The notes beneath the pieces are model-generated. The model ran no database searches and was not told the DNA's origin. It was given only the letters and a program-made list of their open reading frames with translations. Below, piece after piece: positions 1-6,306 of a stretch of 39,207 nt of DNA; the stretch's first letter is position 1, and each line of letters begins with the position of its first letter. This DNA is from Acidaminococcaceae bacterium. Its GTDB lineage: Bacteria; Bacillota; Negativicutes; Acidaminococcales; Acidaminococcaceae. Location of the stretch: contig JAFQZL010000020.1 of assembly GCA_017405945.1 (NCBI GenBank), positions 1 through 39,207 on the forward strand. The letters run 5' to 3'. Position numbers and translations under genes: made by a program.

Positions 1-1
1 G

Positions 2-796
2 AGCAGTTTCTACGCTTGGAAAAAACATCTTTCTCAGCCGTCGGGCAAAGAAAAGCGCCTTTTGAGCAACGTCCTGCTGTTCCAGGAGTACCATTGGAAG
101 TATCCATCGCACGGCTATCGCTGGCTGAACGCCAAGATACGGTTGGACAAAGAGATTGTCCTGTCCGATCCCTATGCCCACAAATGCTGTAGGATTGCGG
201 GAATCAAGAGCAAATCCAAGCACTACAGGTACAAGAAGGCTGGCGATCCAGCGCGGATATTTCCCAACCTGCTCATGTCTGAAATGCAGATCGATGGGCC
301 AATGCAGTGCATCGTGAGTGATATGACCGCTTTTTATGTGAAAGGCATCTACCATGAACTGACTCTTTATATGGATCTATGGAACAATGAGATTGTCAGT
401 CATTCCCTCTCTGCAAAACGCGGTGATCGCATGACTTACATCAGCGGACTGGAAAATCTGATTGAGTGGCAAAAACGGCATCCGGAGCACCAAATGGTTC
501 TCCATTCTGACCAGGGATCGGTCTACGCCTCCAAAGCCTACAACGAGCTATTGCCCATGTACGGCATCACCCGATCCATGTCACGTGCCGGGACCCCCAC
601 AGACAATGCCGCTATGGAGTCCATCAATGGATGGATCAAGGCGGAGCTGTTCATGGACTTGCATGTGACCGGCGAGAAACCGGTCAAGGAGGAGGTGGAT
701 GACTACATTCTTTTCTTCAATGAACAGAGGCCAGCCTATTCCTTAGGCTACCTGACGCCGAAGCAGTATCGGGAACGTCACACGCCCATCTGCTGA
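2..796 (+). CDS. IS3-family transposase OrfB, 5' end outside window
   Basis: DDE transposase (rve integrase core) of an IS3/IS150-group insertion sequence; it would catalyse strand transfer as part of an OrfAB fusion. The reading frame is open from base 2, so the gene enters from the left; the TTG at 62 is only an internal codon. The catalytic triad is visible: D in IVSDMTAF (residue 87 counted from that TTG), D in LHSDQGS (150) and E in AMESINGW (186). The second D and the E are separated by 35 residues, the classic DD35E spacing. The protein ends normally at ALGYLTPKQY-like residues (SLGYLTPKQYRERH), so the C-terminus is complete. It lies 275 bp upstream of the beta-lactamase gene and is the probable agent of its mobility. 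Whether OrfA is intact cannot be seen. Confidence 0.93.
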   Translation, partial: SSFYAWKKHLSQPSGKEKRLLSNVLLFQEYHWKYPSHGYRWLNAKIRLDKEIVLSDPYAHKCCRIAGIKSKSKHYRYKKAGDPARIFPNLLMSEMQIDGPMQCIVSDMTAFYVKGIYHELTLYMDLWNNEIVSHSLSAKRGDRMTYISGLENLIEWQKRHPEHQMVLHSDQGSVYASKAYNELLPMYGITRSMSRAGTPTDNAAMESINGWIKAELFMDLHVTGEKPVKEEVDDYILFFNEQRPAYSLGYLTPKQYRERHTPIC

Positions 797-1071
797 TCTC
801 GTCTGCATTATCGATGGCATGGTTTGTCTAACAAGCTTGAAGGATGTCAGAAAAGTTGATGAATCTTGTACATCGATTCGTTTTTTATGCCTGATTTTTT
901 TAGTTTTGTGTCCAATTTTTGTTGACAAGTGCAAGTGACTGCATCTTTGATTGTATGAAGTGATGTATTAGTAATGGCAATAAGAGTGCTAATTGCTGAT
1001 GATCACGCTCTATTGAGCCAATACGACCCGTTGAATTTGGCGGGTCGTTCAACAGATAGTAGGAGGTTATT
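797..1071 (+). other. IS right flank, response-regulator gene scar and bla leader
   Basis: This gap should hold the right terminus of the insertion sequence, which I cannot place exactly; the TTGACAAGTGCA stretch near 922-933 is a candidate. A short frame at 974-1075 starts MAIRVLIADDHALL, the characteristic first 14 residues of NarL/LuxR-type response regulators (the DD pair is the acidic pocket). It then runs into unrelated sequence after about base 1016. I read this as a scar of a truncated regulator gene. A stem-loop, ACGACCCG (1023-1030) with CGGGTCGT (1041-1048), precedes an excellent Shine-Dalgarno AGGAGG (1061-1066) for bla. Confidence 0.6.
922..951 (+). promoter_or_regulatory. possible outward promoter from the IS end
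   Basis: A perfect -35 hexamer TTGACA (922-927) lies at the presumed IS terminus, followed after 18 bp by TTTGAT (946-951), a mediocre -10. IS ends often supply a -35 that drives an adjacent resistance gene. The weak -10 makes this tentative. Confidence 0.35.
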
Positions 1072-1926
1072 ATGAAGAAATTTTGTTTTTTGTTTTTGAT
1101 AATCTGTGGCTTGATGGTTTTCTGCCTTCAGGATTGTCAAGCGCGGCAGAAATTAAATCTTGCTGATCTGGAAAATAAATATAACGCCGTGATTGGTGTT
1201 TACGCCGTTGACATGGAGAATGGAAAAAAAATTTGCTACAAACCTGATACGCGTTTTTCCTACTGCTCGACACACAAAGTTTTTACGGCTGCAGAATTGC
1301 TAAGACAAAAAAATACCTCCGATTTGAATGAAATTCGTAAGTTTTCGGCGGAAGATATTTTGTCCTACGCGCCAATCACCAAAGACCATGTTGCTGATGG
1401 CATGACGCTGGCGGAAATTTGTTCGGCATCGCTCAGGTGGAGTGACAACACGGCGGCAAATTTAATTTTGCAGGAGATCGGCGGCGTGGAAAATTTCAAG
1501 GTGGCACTTAAAAATATTGGCGACAAAACTACCAAACCTGCGCGAAATGAACCTGAACTTAATCTTTTCAATCCAAAAGATAATCGTGATACTAGCACGC
1601 CGAGACAGATGGTAAAAAATTTGCAAGTCTATATATTCGGCGATATTTTGAGCGACGACAAGAAAAAACTGCTGATTGATTGGATGAGCGACAATTCCAT
1701 AACCGACACGCTTATCAAGGCAGAAACTCCGCAAGGTTGGAAAGTTATCGACAAGAGCGGTTCAGGCGATTATGGGGCGCGGAATGATATTGCCGTGATT
1801 TATCCGCCCAATCGCAAACCCATTGTCATGGCGATAATGTCGCGCCGCACGGAAAAAAATGCAAAATCTGACGACGCTATGATTGCGGAGGCGGCAAAAC
1901 GAATTTTTGATAATTTAGTATTTTAA
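1072..1926 (+). CDS. blaACI-1: class A beta-lactamase, ACI-1-like
   Basis: Periplasmic serine beta-lactamase of 284 residues that hydrolyses penicillins and cephalosporins. A signal peptide spans about residues 1-24 (KKF, hydrophobic core, CQA). All class A motifs are present: STHK at 66-69 (Ambler S70/K73), SDN at 124-126, the omega-loop NEPELN at 159-164 (E160 equals Ambler E166), and KSG at 228-230. From its sequence and low GC content I recognise it as the ACI-1 type described in Acidaminococcus and later in other Negativicutes; the exact allele is not verified. The gene is visibly more AT-rich than the conjugation genes, which supports separate acquisition together with the IS3 element upstream. 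Start chosen at the ATG 6 bp after AGGAGG. A small hairpin (CATCGG/CCGATG, 1940-1956) follows, without a T-run. Confidence 0.95.
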   Translation: MKKFCFLFLIICGLMVFCLQDCQARQKLNLADLENKYNAVIGVYAVDMENGKKICYKPDTRFSYCSTHKVFTAAELLRQKNTSDLNEIRKFSAEDILSYAPITKDHVADGMTLAEICSASLRWSDNTAANLILQEIGGVENFKVALKNIGDKTTKPARNEPELNLFNPKDNRDTSTPRQMVKNLQVYIFGDILSDDKKKLLIDWMSDNSITDTLIKAETPQGWKVIDKSGSGDYGARNDIAVIYPPNRKPIVMAIMSRRTEKNAKSDDAMIAEAAKRIFDNLVF

Positions 1927-2080
1927 AGGGGCTTGATAGCATCGGTATTGCCGATGGGCAGAGAGGGCCATCACGCAAAAATATTTCGCCAAACATTTAT
2001 ATCTCACTCAAACTTCGCACACCTGAAACCCTTATAACAAACATTATGCTTTGGAAGCAGCCCTTCACAGACCGGGCCAC
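1927..2080 (+). other. bla 3' flank and upstream region of structured element A
   Basis: No gene is supported here. It contains the hairpin CATCGG-TATTG-CCGATG (1940-1956) just after bla, then AT-rich sequence with possible -10 boxes TATAAC (2033-2038) and TATGCT (2045-2050). These would start transcription just before the structured element. The right boundary of the IS/bla cargo must lie here, but I see no clear inverted repeat. Confidence 0.4.
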
Positions 2081-2301
2081 GGTCGAGTGGAGGGTTTCTT
2101 TTTTTCTCCCAACAGCGTAACACAGGCCGCCCTTTGCACAAGGGGCAAGTAGCATCACCGGAAATTTTTGTAAGACGTAAAAATTTACGGTGACCCCTTG
2201 CGCTCCGGGCTTGAAGCCTGTGTTCCCCCATTGGTGCGAAAAAAATCAAAAACGCGCACCCACAGGGCGATGACGGATGAGCAGAGAGAGGAGAAAAAAC
2301 G
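2081..2301 (+). ncRNA. structured leader element, copy A
   Basis: A 221-nt non-coding stretch with a close relative at 31303-31512. It folds into one long interrupted hairpin. Helices: P1 T7 2099-2105 with A7 2239-2245; P2 CCAA 2109-2112 with TTGG 2231-2234; P3 AACACAGGC 2119-2127 with GCCTGTGTT 2216-2224; P4 CAAGGGG 2139-2145 with CCCCTTG 2194-2200; P5 TCACCG 2155-2160 with CGGTGA 2188-2193, continued by AAATTTTT 2162-2169 with AAAAATTT 2179-2186. Blocks conserved between copies but outside helices include GGTCGAGTGGAG, AACAGCGTA, TGGTGCG and GGGCGATGA. It ends at the ribosome-binding site of the first gene of a small-protein operon. The type is uncertain: it may be an RNA leader or a single-strand DNA promoter. 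I cannot match it to a named RNA family. Confidence 0.75.
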
Positions 2302-2481
2302 ATGAAGAAAACATTTGAAGTGGTGGTCGATGTCGTGATGAGCGGTAATTTCTACATCGAAGCTGACACACCGGAACAAGCCGAAAAACTTGCAAAAAAC
2401 AAAAGTATTGTCGCCTCCGACCTGCGGCATTTCTACTGCAACCGAATCGACACGCTGGACGTTGCCGAATGTGAAGAGTAA
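2302..2481 (+). CDS. small hypothetical protein, DpnD/PcfM-like
   Basis: Fifty-nine residues with no signal peptide. The pattern (MKKTFEVVVDVVMSGNFYIEA, then a D-T-PEQAEKLA stretch) resembles the small DpnD/PcfM-type domain found on conjugative elements: a beta-strand pair followed by a helix. This is a weak match made by eye. Start chosen at the ATG after GAGAGAGGAG. It is the first gene behind structured element A and is followed after 12 bp by the zinc-ribbon gene. Probably a cytoplasmic accessory protein expressed early in a recipient (inference from position). Confidence 0.7.
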   Translation: MKKTFEVVVDVVMSGNFYIEADTPEQAEKLAKNKSIVASDLRHFYCNRIDTLDVAECEE

Positions 2482-2493
2482 AGGAGAGAAAAA

Positions 2494-3057
2494 ATGCACG
2501 AAATCCATTATGCAAGCTACAAAGAGAACGTAAACCGCAGAAAAGTCGAAGATGAATGGGATGAGATTTGCGAACGGGAAAGCGATAGCGGTGGCGGGTT
2601 GTACAACCACATCCGGTGGATAGAGAACGGCATCAGCGACAGTTATGACGAGGCGCAGAAACGCATCGAAAACTTGGACAGAGGAGATTATGACCAGCTG
2701 GCCGTCAAATACAAGCGTTTCCACGAAAACAAAACCAAGGGACATCAGGAACTGATAAAAAAGGTGAACGAGGCCTATGAGGATTTCCGCAAAAAATCCG
2801 AGAGACTCCATTATACCCCCGGCAACGTCACCTCCTCTTTCGTAGGGTGCAAGAACTGCGGTTCAAAGATTTCCGTAAAACACCTTAAATCCAATTCCTG
2901 CCCTGTCTGTCATGCGGACCTGCGGCCTGCTTCCACACTGAAGACCATCGAAAACGCAGAGAAGAAATGGCATATGATGGCAGAACGCTTGAAGAAGGAC
3001 ACATCGAAAGGCAAGTTTGACGTCCTGTGGCTCGTAAAAGTCGAATACCATGTATAA
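2494..3057 (+). CDS. zinc-ribbon hypothetical protein
   Basis: A soluble, highly charged 187-residue protein. Residues 50-105 look helical/coiled-coil. A treble-clef-like zinc ribbon follows, with C119-x2-C122 and C136-x2-C139 (CKNCG and CPVCH). Basic helices make up the C-terminus. Such zinc ribbons bind metal structurally and often contact nucleic acid or protein, but no specific function can be assigned. It has a strong ribosome-binding site (AAGGAGAG) and is second in the operon behind element A. A stem-loop lies immediately downstream. Confidence 0.8.
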   Translation: MHEIHYASYKENVNRRKVEDEWDEICERESDSGGGLYNHIRWIENGISDSYDEAQKRIENLDRGDYDQLAVKYKRFHENKTKGHQELIKKVNEAYEDFRKKSERLHYTPGNVTSSFVGCKNCGSKISVKHLKSNSCPVCHADLRPASTLKTIENAEKKWHMMAERLKKDTSKGKFDVLWLVKVEYHV

Positions 3058-3083
3058 AAAAAGGAGGGGCATCCGCCCCTCCT
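3056..3083. terminator. intergenic stem-loop, intrinsic terminator for the minus strand
   Basis: AGGAGGGGC (3062-3070), loop ATCC, GCCCCTCCT (3075-3083), preceded by an A-run. Read on the minus strand this is a hairpin plus U-run, so it would stop antisense transcription. On the plus strand there is no T-run, so it is more likely an RNA-processing or translation-modulating hairpin inside the operon. Confidence 0.5.
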
Positions 3084-3107
3084 CCTCCAACCGAAAGGAG
3101 AATTATT

Positions 3108-3320
3108 ATGAAAAAACTGATGACTGTCTATGTGGAGTGCAGGTTTTATGTGGAGAAGAACATCGTTGCCGAGAACAACGAGGGGGATATGGGGGAAGGA
3201 CAGAAACGGGAGTTTGAAAAGGAAGTCAAAAAACTTGTCGCCCCTGCGTTTGAAAAGCTTCGCAATGAGATCCCGTACAAGACCGGATATGAATGGGATT
3301 CCGGAATGCACGAGATGTAA
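3108..3320 (+). CDS. small hypothetical protein
   Basis: Seventy residues: an N-terminal beta-type segment (MKKLMTVYVECRFYVEK) then an acidic, lysine-rich helical part. It is similar in style to the product at 2302-2481, possibly a distant relative. An in-frame ATG 81 bp further upstream lies across the stem-loop and lacks a good ribosome-binding site. The ATG at 3108 follows GAAAGGAG with ideal spacing and is preferred. No recognised domain. Confidence 0.7.
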   Translation: MKKLMTVYVECRFYVEKNIVAENNEGDMGEGQKREFEKEVKKLVAPAFEKLRNEIPYKTGYEWDSGMHEM

Positions 3321-3338
3321 CCCGAAGGAGTGATAATC

Positions 3339-3545
3339 ATGGCAAACCACAGAACCATGCTGAAAACCTATAAAGGATATACGATTTGCCGTATTACGGG
3401 CGGTCTCACCTATGCTACCGAGTATGCCGTCAACAACATCGAAAACAATAAAACCATCTACACGGGCAGCAGCCTGAAAGATGCACACCGGTTTATCGAC
3501 AGAACCATAACATGTGGTCGGGTGAACGAAGATACGAAGGAGTGA
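3339..3545 (+). CDS. small hypothetical protein
   Basis: Sixty-eight residues. The pattern YKGYTI, beta strands, then SLKDAHRFIDRTI resembles the many short plasmid/phage proteins with a beta-hairpin plus helix. No function is known to me. A GTG at 3330 overlaps the Shine-Dalgarno itself, so the ATG at 3339, 8-9 bp after AAGGAG, is chosen. Four bases separate it from the next gene, so the two are surely co-transcribed. Confidence 0.7.
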   Translation: MANHRTMLKTYKGYTICRITGGLTYATEYAVNNIENNKTIYTGSSLKDAHRFIDRTITCGRVNEDTKE

Positions 3546-3549
3546 CAGA

Positions 3550-3867
3550 ATGATTACATTTGAACTTACGATGCCGAACCGGGGAAGCTGGAACGGGCAT
3601 TGGACAGGGGAAACAAAACGATACATCCGTTGCCGTAGCGAGCTGGGGTTTTCCAAGGAAACTATCAAAAAGCTTGTGAATAAAGACTATTCTTATTCCT
3701 GGGATGACGGGTGGACGGCCTGCGTATCTGTCCGCAAGATAAACAGCCGTGCTGCTAACAGGTTGCTGAAAGAGTCTGCGGGATTTTGCGGATATGACTG
3801 GATGATAAGCAGCATTATCCGAAACGGGTATATCATCAGCCCCTCGGAAGAAAAACAAAAGAATTGA
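3550..3867 (+). CDS. hypothetical protein
   Basis: A basic 105-residue protein rich in W, R and K (RGSWNGHWTGETKRY, then DDGWTACVSVRKI), without signal peptide or membrane segment. Not recognised. Repeated aromatic/basic blocks suggest a small globular, possibly nucleic-acid-interacting domain, but this is only a composition argument. The ribosome-binding site GAAGGAG overlaps the previous stop region. Confidence 0.7.
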   Translation: MITFELTMPNRGSWNGHWTGETKRYIRCRSELGFSKETIKKLVNKDYSYSWDDGWTACVSVRKINSRAANRLLKESAGFCGYDWMISSIIRNGYIISPSEEKQKN

Positions 3868-3880
3868 CGAGGTATATATT

Positions 3881-4585
3881 ATGCTGAATGTATTATCCAT
3901 TGATTGGGATTATTTCGTCGAAGCAGACGCGGTATACCGGGGAACGTATTTCCCCGATATACCGAATGAGAAATACTCCGAGTCCCTCCAAAACCATATT
4001 TGGGCCTCGCGATATGCGGAACACCCCGGGCTGGCAAATATCGGCATCAGCCCCCTTGCCTCCCGTTTTGCAACACAAATGTCATCCGTTCCCTATATAT
4101 GCGTGTGCGACAGCCACAAATGGGCGTATCCCCTTATCGTGCGGACACTTCGGGAACGGGGCGAAAAACGGGTGAACCTGCTGAACGTGGATTTCCACCA
4201 CGACTGCAGGAAAGATATTAAAGAACTTGACTGCGGGAACTGGCTTTCCATCCTTATGAACGACTGCAAAGGAAGATACCGCTGGTTCGGTCGGAAAGAC
4301 TCGTACCGCACGGGCAAACCGAAACATTTGGAAGCACTCACTGATTATGCTTCCTGCCATATCACCGATACGGCATGGGACATACTTTTCATCTGCCGTT
4401 CCGATATGTGGTCACCGCCCCATTTGGACGACAGGTTTGCCCAGGCTTTCAAACCGCTTACCGCCAACAAAGACGGGCTGGTACAACAGGGTATCTGGAA
4501 AAGCCGGTATAACGACGCCATGCGGGAAAACATCGGATACATAAAATCCGTCCACGAGAAATTCAAAAAGGAGAAAACGAGATGA
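3881..4585 (+). CDS. UPF0489/arginase-fold-like protein
   Basis: A 234-residue soluble protein. Putative metal-site motifs occur in order: D8-x-D10-Y-F (SIDWDYF), D77-S-H79 (CDSHKWA), D104-x-H106-H107-D108 (NVDFHHD) and C118-G-N120-W. Pairs of Asp/His on successive strands and the DxDYF start recall UPF0489 proteins and the arginase/deacetylase (ureohydrolase-like) fold, which hold one or two metal ions. The assignment is by motif only and no substrate can be proposed. The gene overlaps the next by 4 bp (ATGA), so translation is probably coupled. It is the largest enzyme-like product of the small-gene operon. Confidence 0.75.
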   Translation: MLNVLSIDWDYFVEADAVYRGTYFPDIPNEKYSESLQNHIWASRYAEHPGLANIGISPLASRFATQMSSVPYICVCDSHKWAYPLIVRTLRERGEKRVNLLNVDFHHDCRKDIKELDCGNWLSILMNDCKGRYRWFGRKDSYRTGKPKHLEALTDYASCHITDTAWDILFICRSDMWSPPHLDDRFAQAFKPLTANKDGLVQQGIWKSRYNDAMRENIGYIKSVHEKFKKEKTR

Positions 4586-4998
4586 ATACGAAAAACCTGA
4601 CAATACAATCCCTGCAGTCATTGAAGGAAGACACGGCGGGCATCGTCTATGCCATCCTCCAGCTCAAGAGAGGGGACGAATACCATTATAAACGGTTTGA
4701 AAGCTACAACAGGACGGTCCGAGGATACGGCAGAATCAATATAGAGGATTACGATTTCAAAGGGGCGTTCCAGCTTGAAACGGGCGAAACCGAAACCGCG
4801 CATCTCTTGGAAGAAATCTTCCGTTTCTGGAATATGCCTGCCCGACCGTCGTGGATCCGTTTCACGATGCCTTTCACGGGCCACTCGTTGTCGGTCAGCG
4901 ACATCGTCGCCCTGTACCAGGACAATAAAATCCGCTTCTTTTTCTGCGACAGGTTCGGTTTTAAAGAACTGATAAACGAAACGATACCCATCACTTAA
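4582..4998 (+). CDS. YodL-domain protein
   Basis: A 138-residue protein. The C-terminal half carries a recognisable YodL-type motif: HSLSVSDIVAL at 101-111 and FCDRFGFKEL at 121-130. In the family this is a short domain found alone or inside large polyvalent proteins of phages and conjugative elements; its biochemical role is unknown. The N-terminal half (VYAILQLKRGDEYHYKRFES) forms the usual companion strand region. Presence of this domain supports the view that the operon is mobile-element accessory DNA delivered to recipients. The start overlaps the preceding stop codon and is preceded by AAAAAGGAG. Confidence 0.8.
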   Translation: MNTKNLTIQSLQSLKEDTAGIVYAILQLKRGDEYHYKRFESYNRTVRGYGRINIEDYDFKGAFQLETGETETAHLLEEIFRFWNMPARPSWIRFTMPFTGHSLSVSDIVALYQDNKIRFFFCDRFGFKELINETIPIT

Positions 4999-5021
4999 AA
5001 CAATACGAGAAAGGAACTGTT

Positions 5022-5477
5022 ATGAAACCGATCAAACTGACCATTAAAATCCCGGAAACCGAACACCAGCTGGCGATCGACCTGCTGACGAAAAACGGTA
5101 CGGAATTTCTGAAAAAATACAACGACCTGCCAAACGAGGAAAAACGATGGACGGCAACCAGCGGGAATCTTACGGCGGAACTATTGGTTTTCCTTGACGA
5201 AAACCGAAACGAGCCAAACATCGTCTGCCTGAACCTTATCGACAACACCGTCCAAAACAACCACGATAAATATATTTACGAGGAAGACATGCTGGATGAC
5301 CAAAACGGTCTGGCGGCCATGTTGAAAGGCAATTATATATTCCAGCGGAAATTGACAGATGCCAAAAACGAGGACAGGGATATCCGTACAATCATCATCA
5401 TAGAAAACGAAAATCAGACACCGGAATATACAAGGATGCTTCAGACACCGGAAAACACCCCGATTTCCTTGTTTTAA
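5022..5477 (+). CDS. hypothetical protein, last gene of operon A
   Basis: A 151-residue acidic, soluble protein. The N-terminus is beta-rich (MKPIKLTIKIPETEHQLAI), followed by helices. No domain recognised. The gene closes the eight-gene operon behind element A and is followed by a structured intergenic stretch and a bidirectional terminator separating it from the convergent conjugation block. Shine-Dalgarno AAAGGA. Confidence 0.7.
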   Translation: MKPIKLTIKIPETEHQLAIDLLTKNGTEFLKKYNDLPNEEKRWTATSGNLTAELLVFLDENRNEPNIVCLNLIDNTVQNNHDKYIYEEDMLDDQNGLAAMLKGNYIFQRKLTDAKNEDRDIRTIIIIENENQTPEYTRMLQTPENTPISLF

Positions 5478-5663
5478 AGAAACATTTTGCCCGGCTTTAA
5501 AAACGGCTTCATAAAACGTCCGCAGGCAACGTTTTGAATTGCGTTTGGTGCAATTCGTCGAGTGGCAAAAGAAAATGCGTATATAACGATTATATGAGGT
5601 TTTGGACGCATATTGTCATTATTGTTTGATTTTGTCGCCGATACGTCGCGTTTTGCAATAAAA
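5478..5663. other. hairpin-rich convergent intergenic region
   Basis: No gene is supported. Several stem-loops are visible: AAAACGT/ACGTTTT around 5515-5540, AATTGC/GCAATT just after it, and a nested TATATAA/TTATATG inside ATGCGT/ACGCAT near 5576-5620. They precede the terminator between operon A and the last conjugation gene. They may be decayed or redundant terminators. Confidence 0.45.
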
Positions 5664-5699
5664 AACGGCACAGGTTTCTGCCTGCGCCGTTAATTTTTT
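5664..5699. terminator. bidirectional intrinsic terminator
   Basis: Stem AACGGC-a-CAGG (5664-5674) with CCTG-c-GCCGTT (5681-5691), T-run at 5693-5699 for the plus strand and A-run at 5658-5665 for the minus strand. It lies between convergent transcription units ending at 5477 (+) and 5704 (-). Confidence 0.85.
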
Positions 5700-5703
5700 A
5701 TGT

Positions 5704-6186
5704 TTAGAAAACGTTGATGGTAAAAGAGCTTACACGGCCATTGGTAAAATAAACATTGAACATGTCATGCTCCCTCCAAGTAATACCGTGTTCGACAGAT
5801 TTGTAATAGAAAGTATTGCCATCTTTTATATCCGGGTTTCCCAGCCGCTGCACTACCTCGTCAGCGGTCATCCCCAAACGGATGTTGCCTGTCCCGACGA
5901 CACGATCTGCACCCGGCTTTCGTTCGTCAAAGTAAAATTGTCCAAACGCATTGATCTGGCCGTCGATCCAGCCACCAAACAAACCATTGGCGATATAATA
6001 AAGCCCGCCCGACGCTTTCGTCCCGCTCGTATCCGCTACCGGGGTTCCGTACATCGCTGCCACCTGCTGCAACGTCATGCCCAATTTCAGCCCCCCGATG
6101 TGCATCTGGTCGCGCGGGATCGCCGCAAATGCAGACACGGACATACTGATCAGTATCATAGCAATGCCTAATGTTTTTTTCCACAT
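5704..6186 (-). CDS. exported protein with two BamE/SmpA-like repeats
   Basis: A 160-residue protein with a signal peptide (KKTLGIAMILISMSVSAFA, cleavage near residue 21) and no lipobox. Two copies of a BamE/OmlA-like element follow: IGGLKLGMTLQQVAAMYGTP (about 30-49) and IRLGMTADEVVQRLGNPD (about 101-118). Each has the LGMT-x-x-(E/Q)V pattern and a trailing beta segment. This fold (SmpA/OmlA, also BLIP) usually mediates protein-protein contacts in the periplasm. The gene has its own promoter and lies behind a terminator, so it is a separate unit at the far end of the conjugation block. Role unknown. Confidence 0.8.
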   Translation of the reverse strand: MWKKTLGIAMILISMSVSAFAAIPRDQMHIGGLKLGMTLQQVAAMYGTPVADTSGTKASGGLYYIANGLFGGWIDGQINAFGQFYFDERKPGADRVVGTGNIRLGMTADEVVQRLGNPDIKDGNTFYYKSVEHGITWREHDMFNVYFTNGRVSSFTINVF

Positions 6187-6227
6187 AGCTTTTCCCTCCT
6201 AACGATCTCCTGCTGATTTTCGCGCCT

Positions 6228-6256
6228 ATTATAACATAACCGTTATTGAATAACAA
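6228..6256 (-). promoter_or_regulatory. promoter of the BamE-like gene
   Basis: On the minus strand TTGTTA (6251-6256), a 17-bp spacer and a perfect TATAAT (6228-6233) with an extended TG. The spacer also contains GTTATT-c-AATAAC, an imperfect operator-like palindrome. Confidence 0.75.
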
Positions 6257-6293
6257 AAAAATAATGGAACAGGCAAAAAACTGTTCCATTATT
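6254..6293 (-). terminator. intrinsic terminator of the conjugation operon
   Basis: Perfect 13-bp stem AATAATGGAACAG/CTGTTCCATTATT (6260-6272 and 6281-6293), 8-nt loop, then a U-run read leftward (A-run 6254-6260). It ends the long minus-strand operon after the gene at 6307-7203. Its U-run overlaps the promoter of the next gene. Confidence 0.9.
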
Positions 6294-6306
6294 TACCGCC
6301 CGGTTT

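Noticed and set aside
1072..1150. Lipoprotein signal in the beta-lactamase
   Set aside because: Cysteines are present near the cleavage region but none fits the lipobox pattern; an ordinary signal peptide ending CQA is more likely.
5653..5662. Third TTGCAATAAA, as at the transfer promoters
   Set aside because: No promoter is attached and it abuts the A-run of a terminator; chance occurrence in AT-rich DNA is likely.
5478..5663. Possible third copy of the structured element
   Set aside because: Only the short string TCGAGTGGC is shared; the helix order and other conserved blocks are missing.
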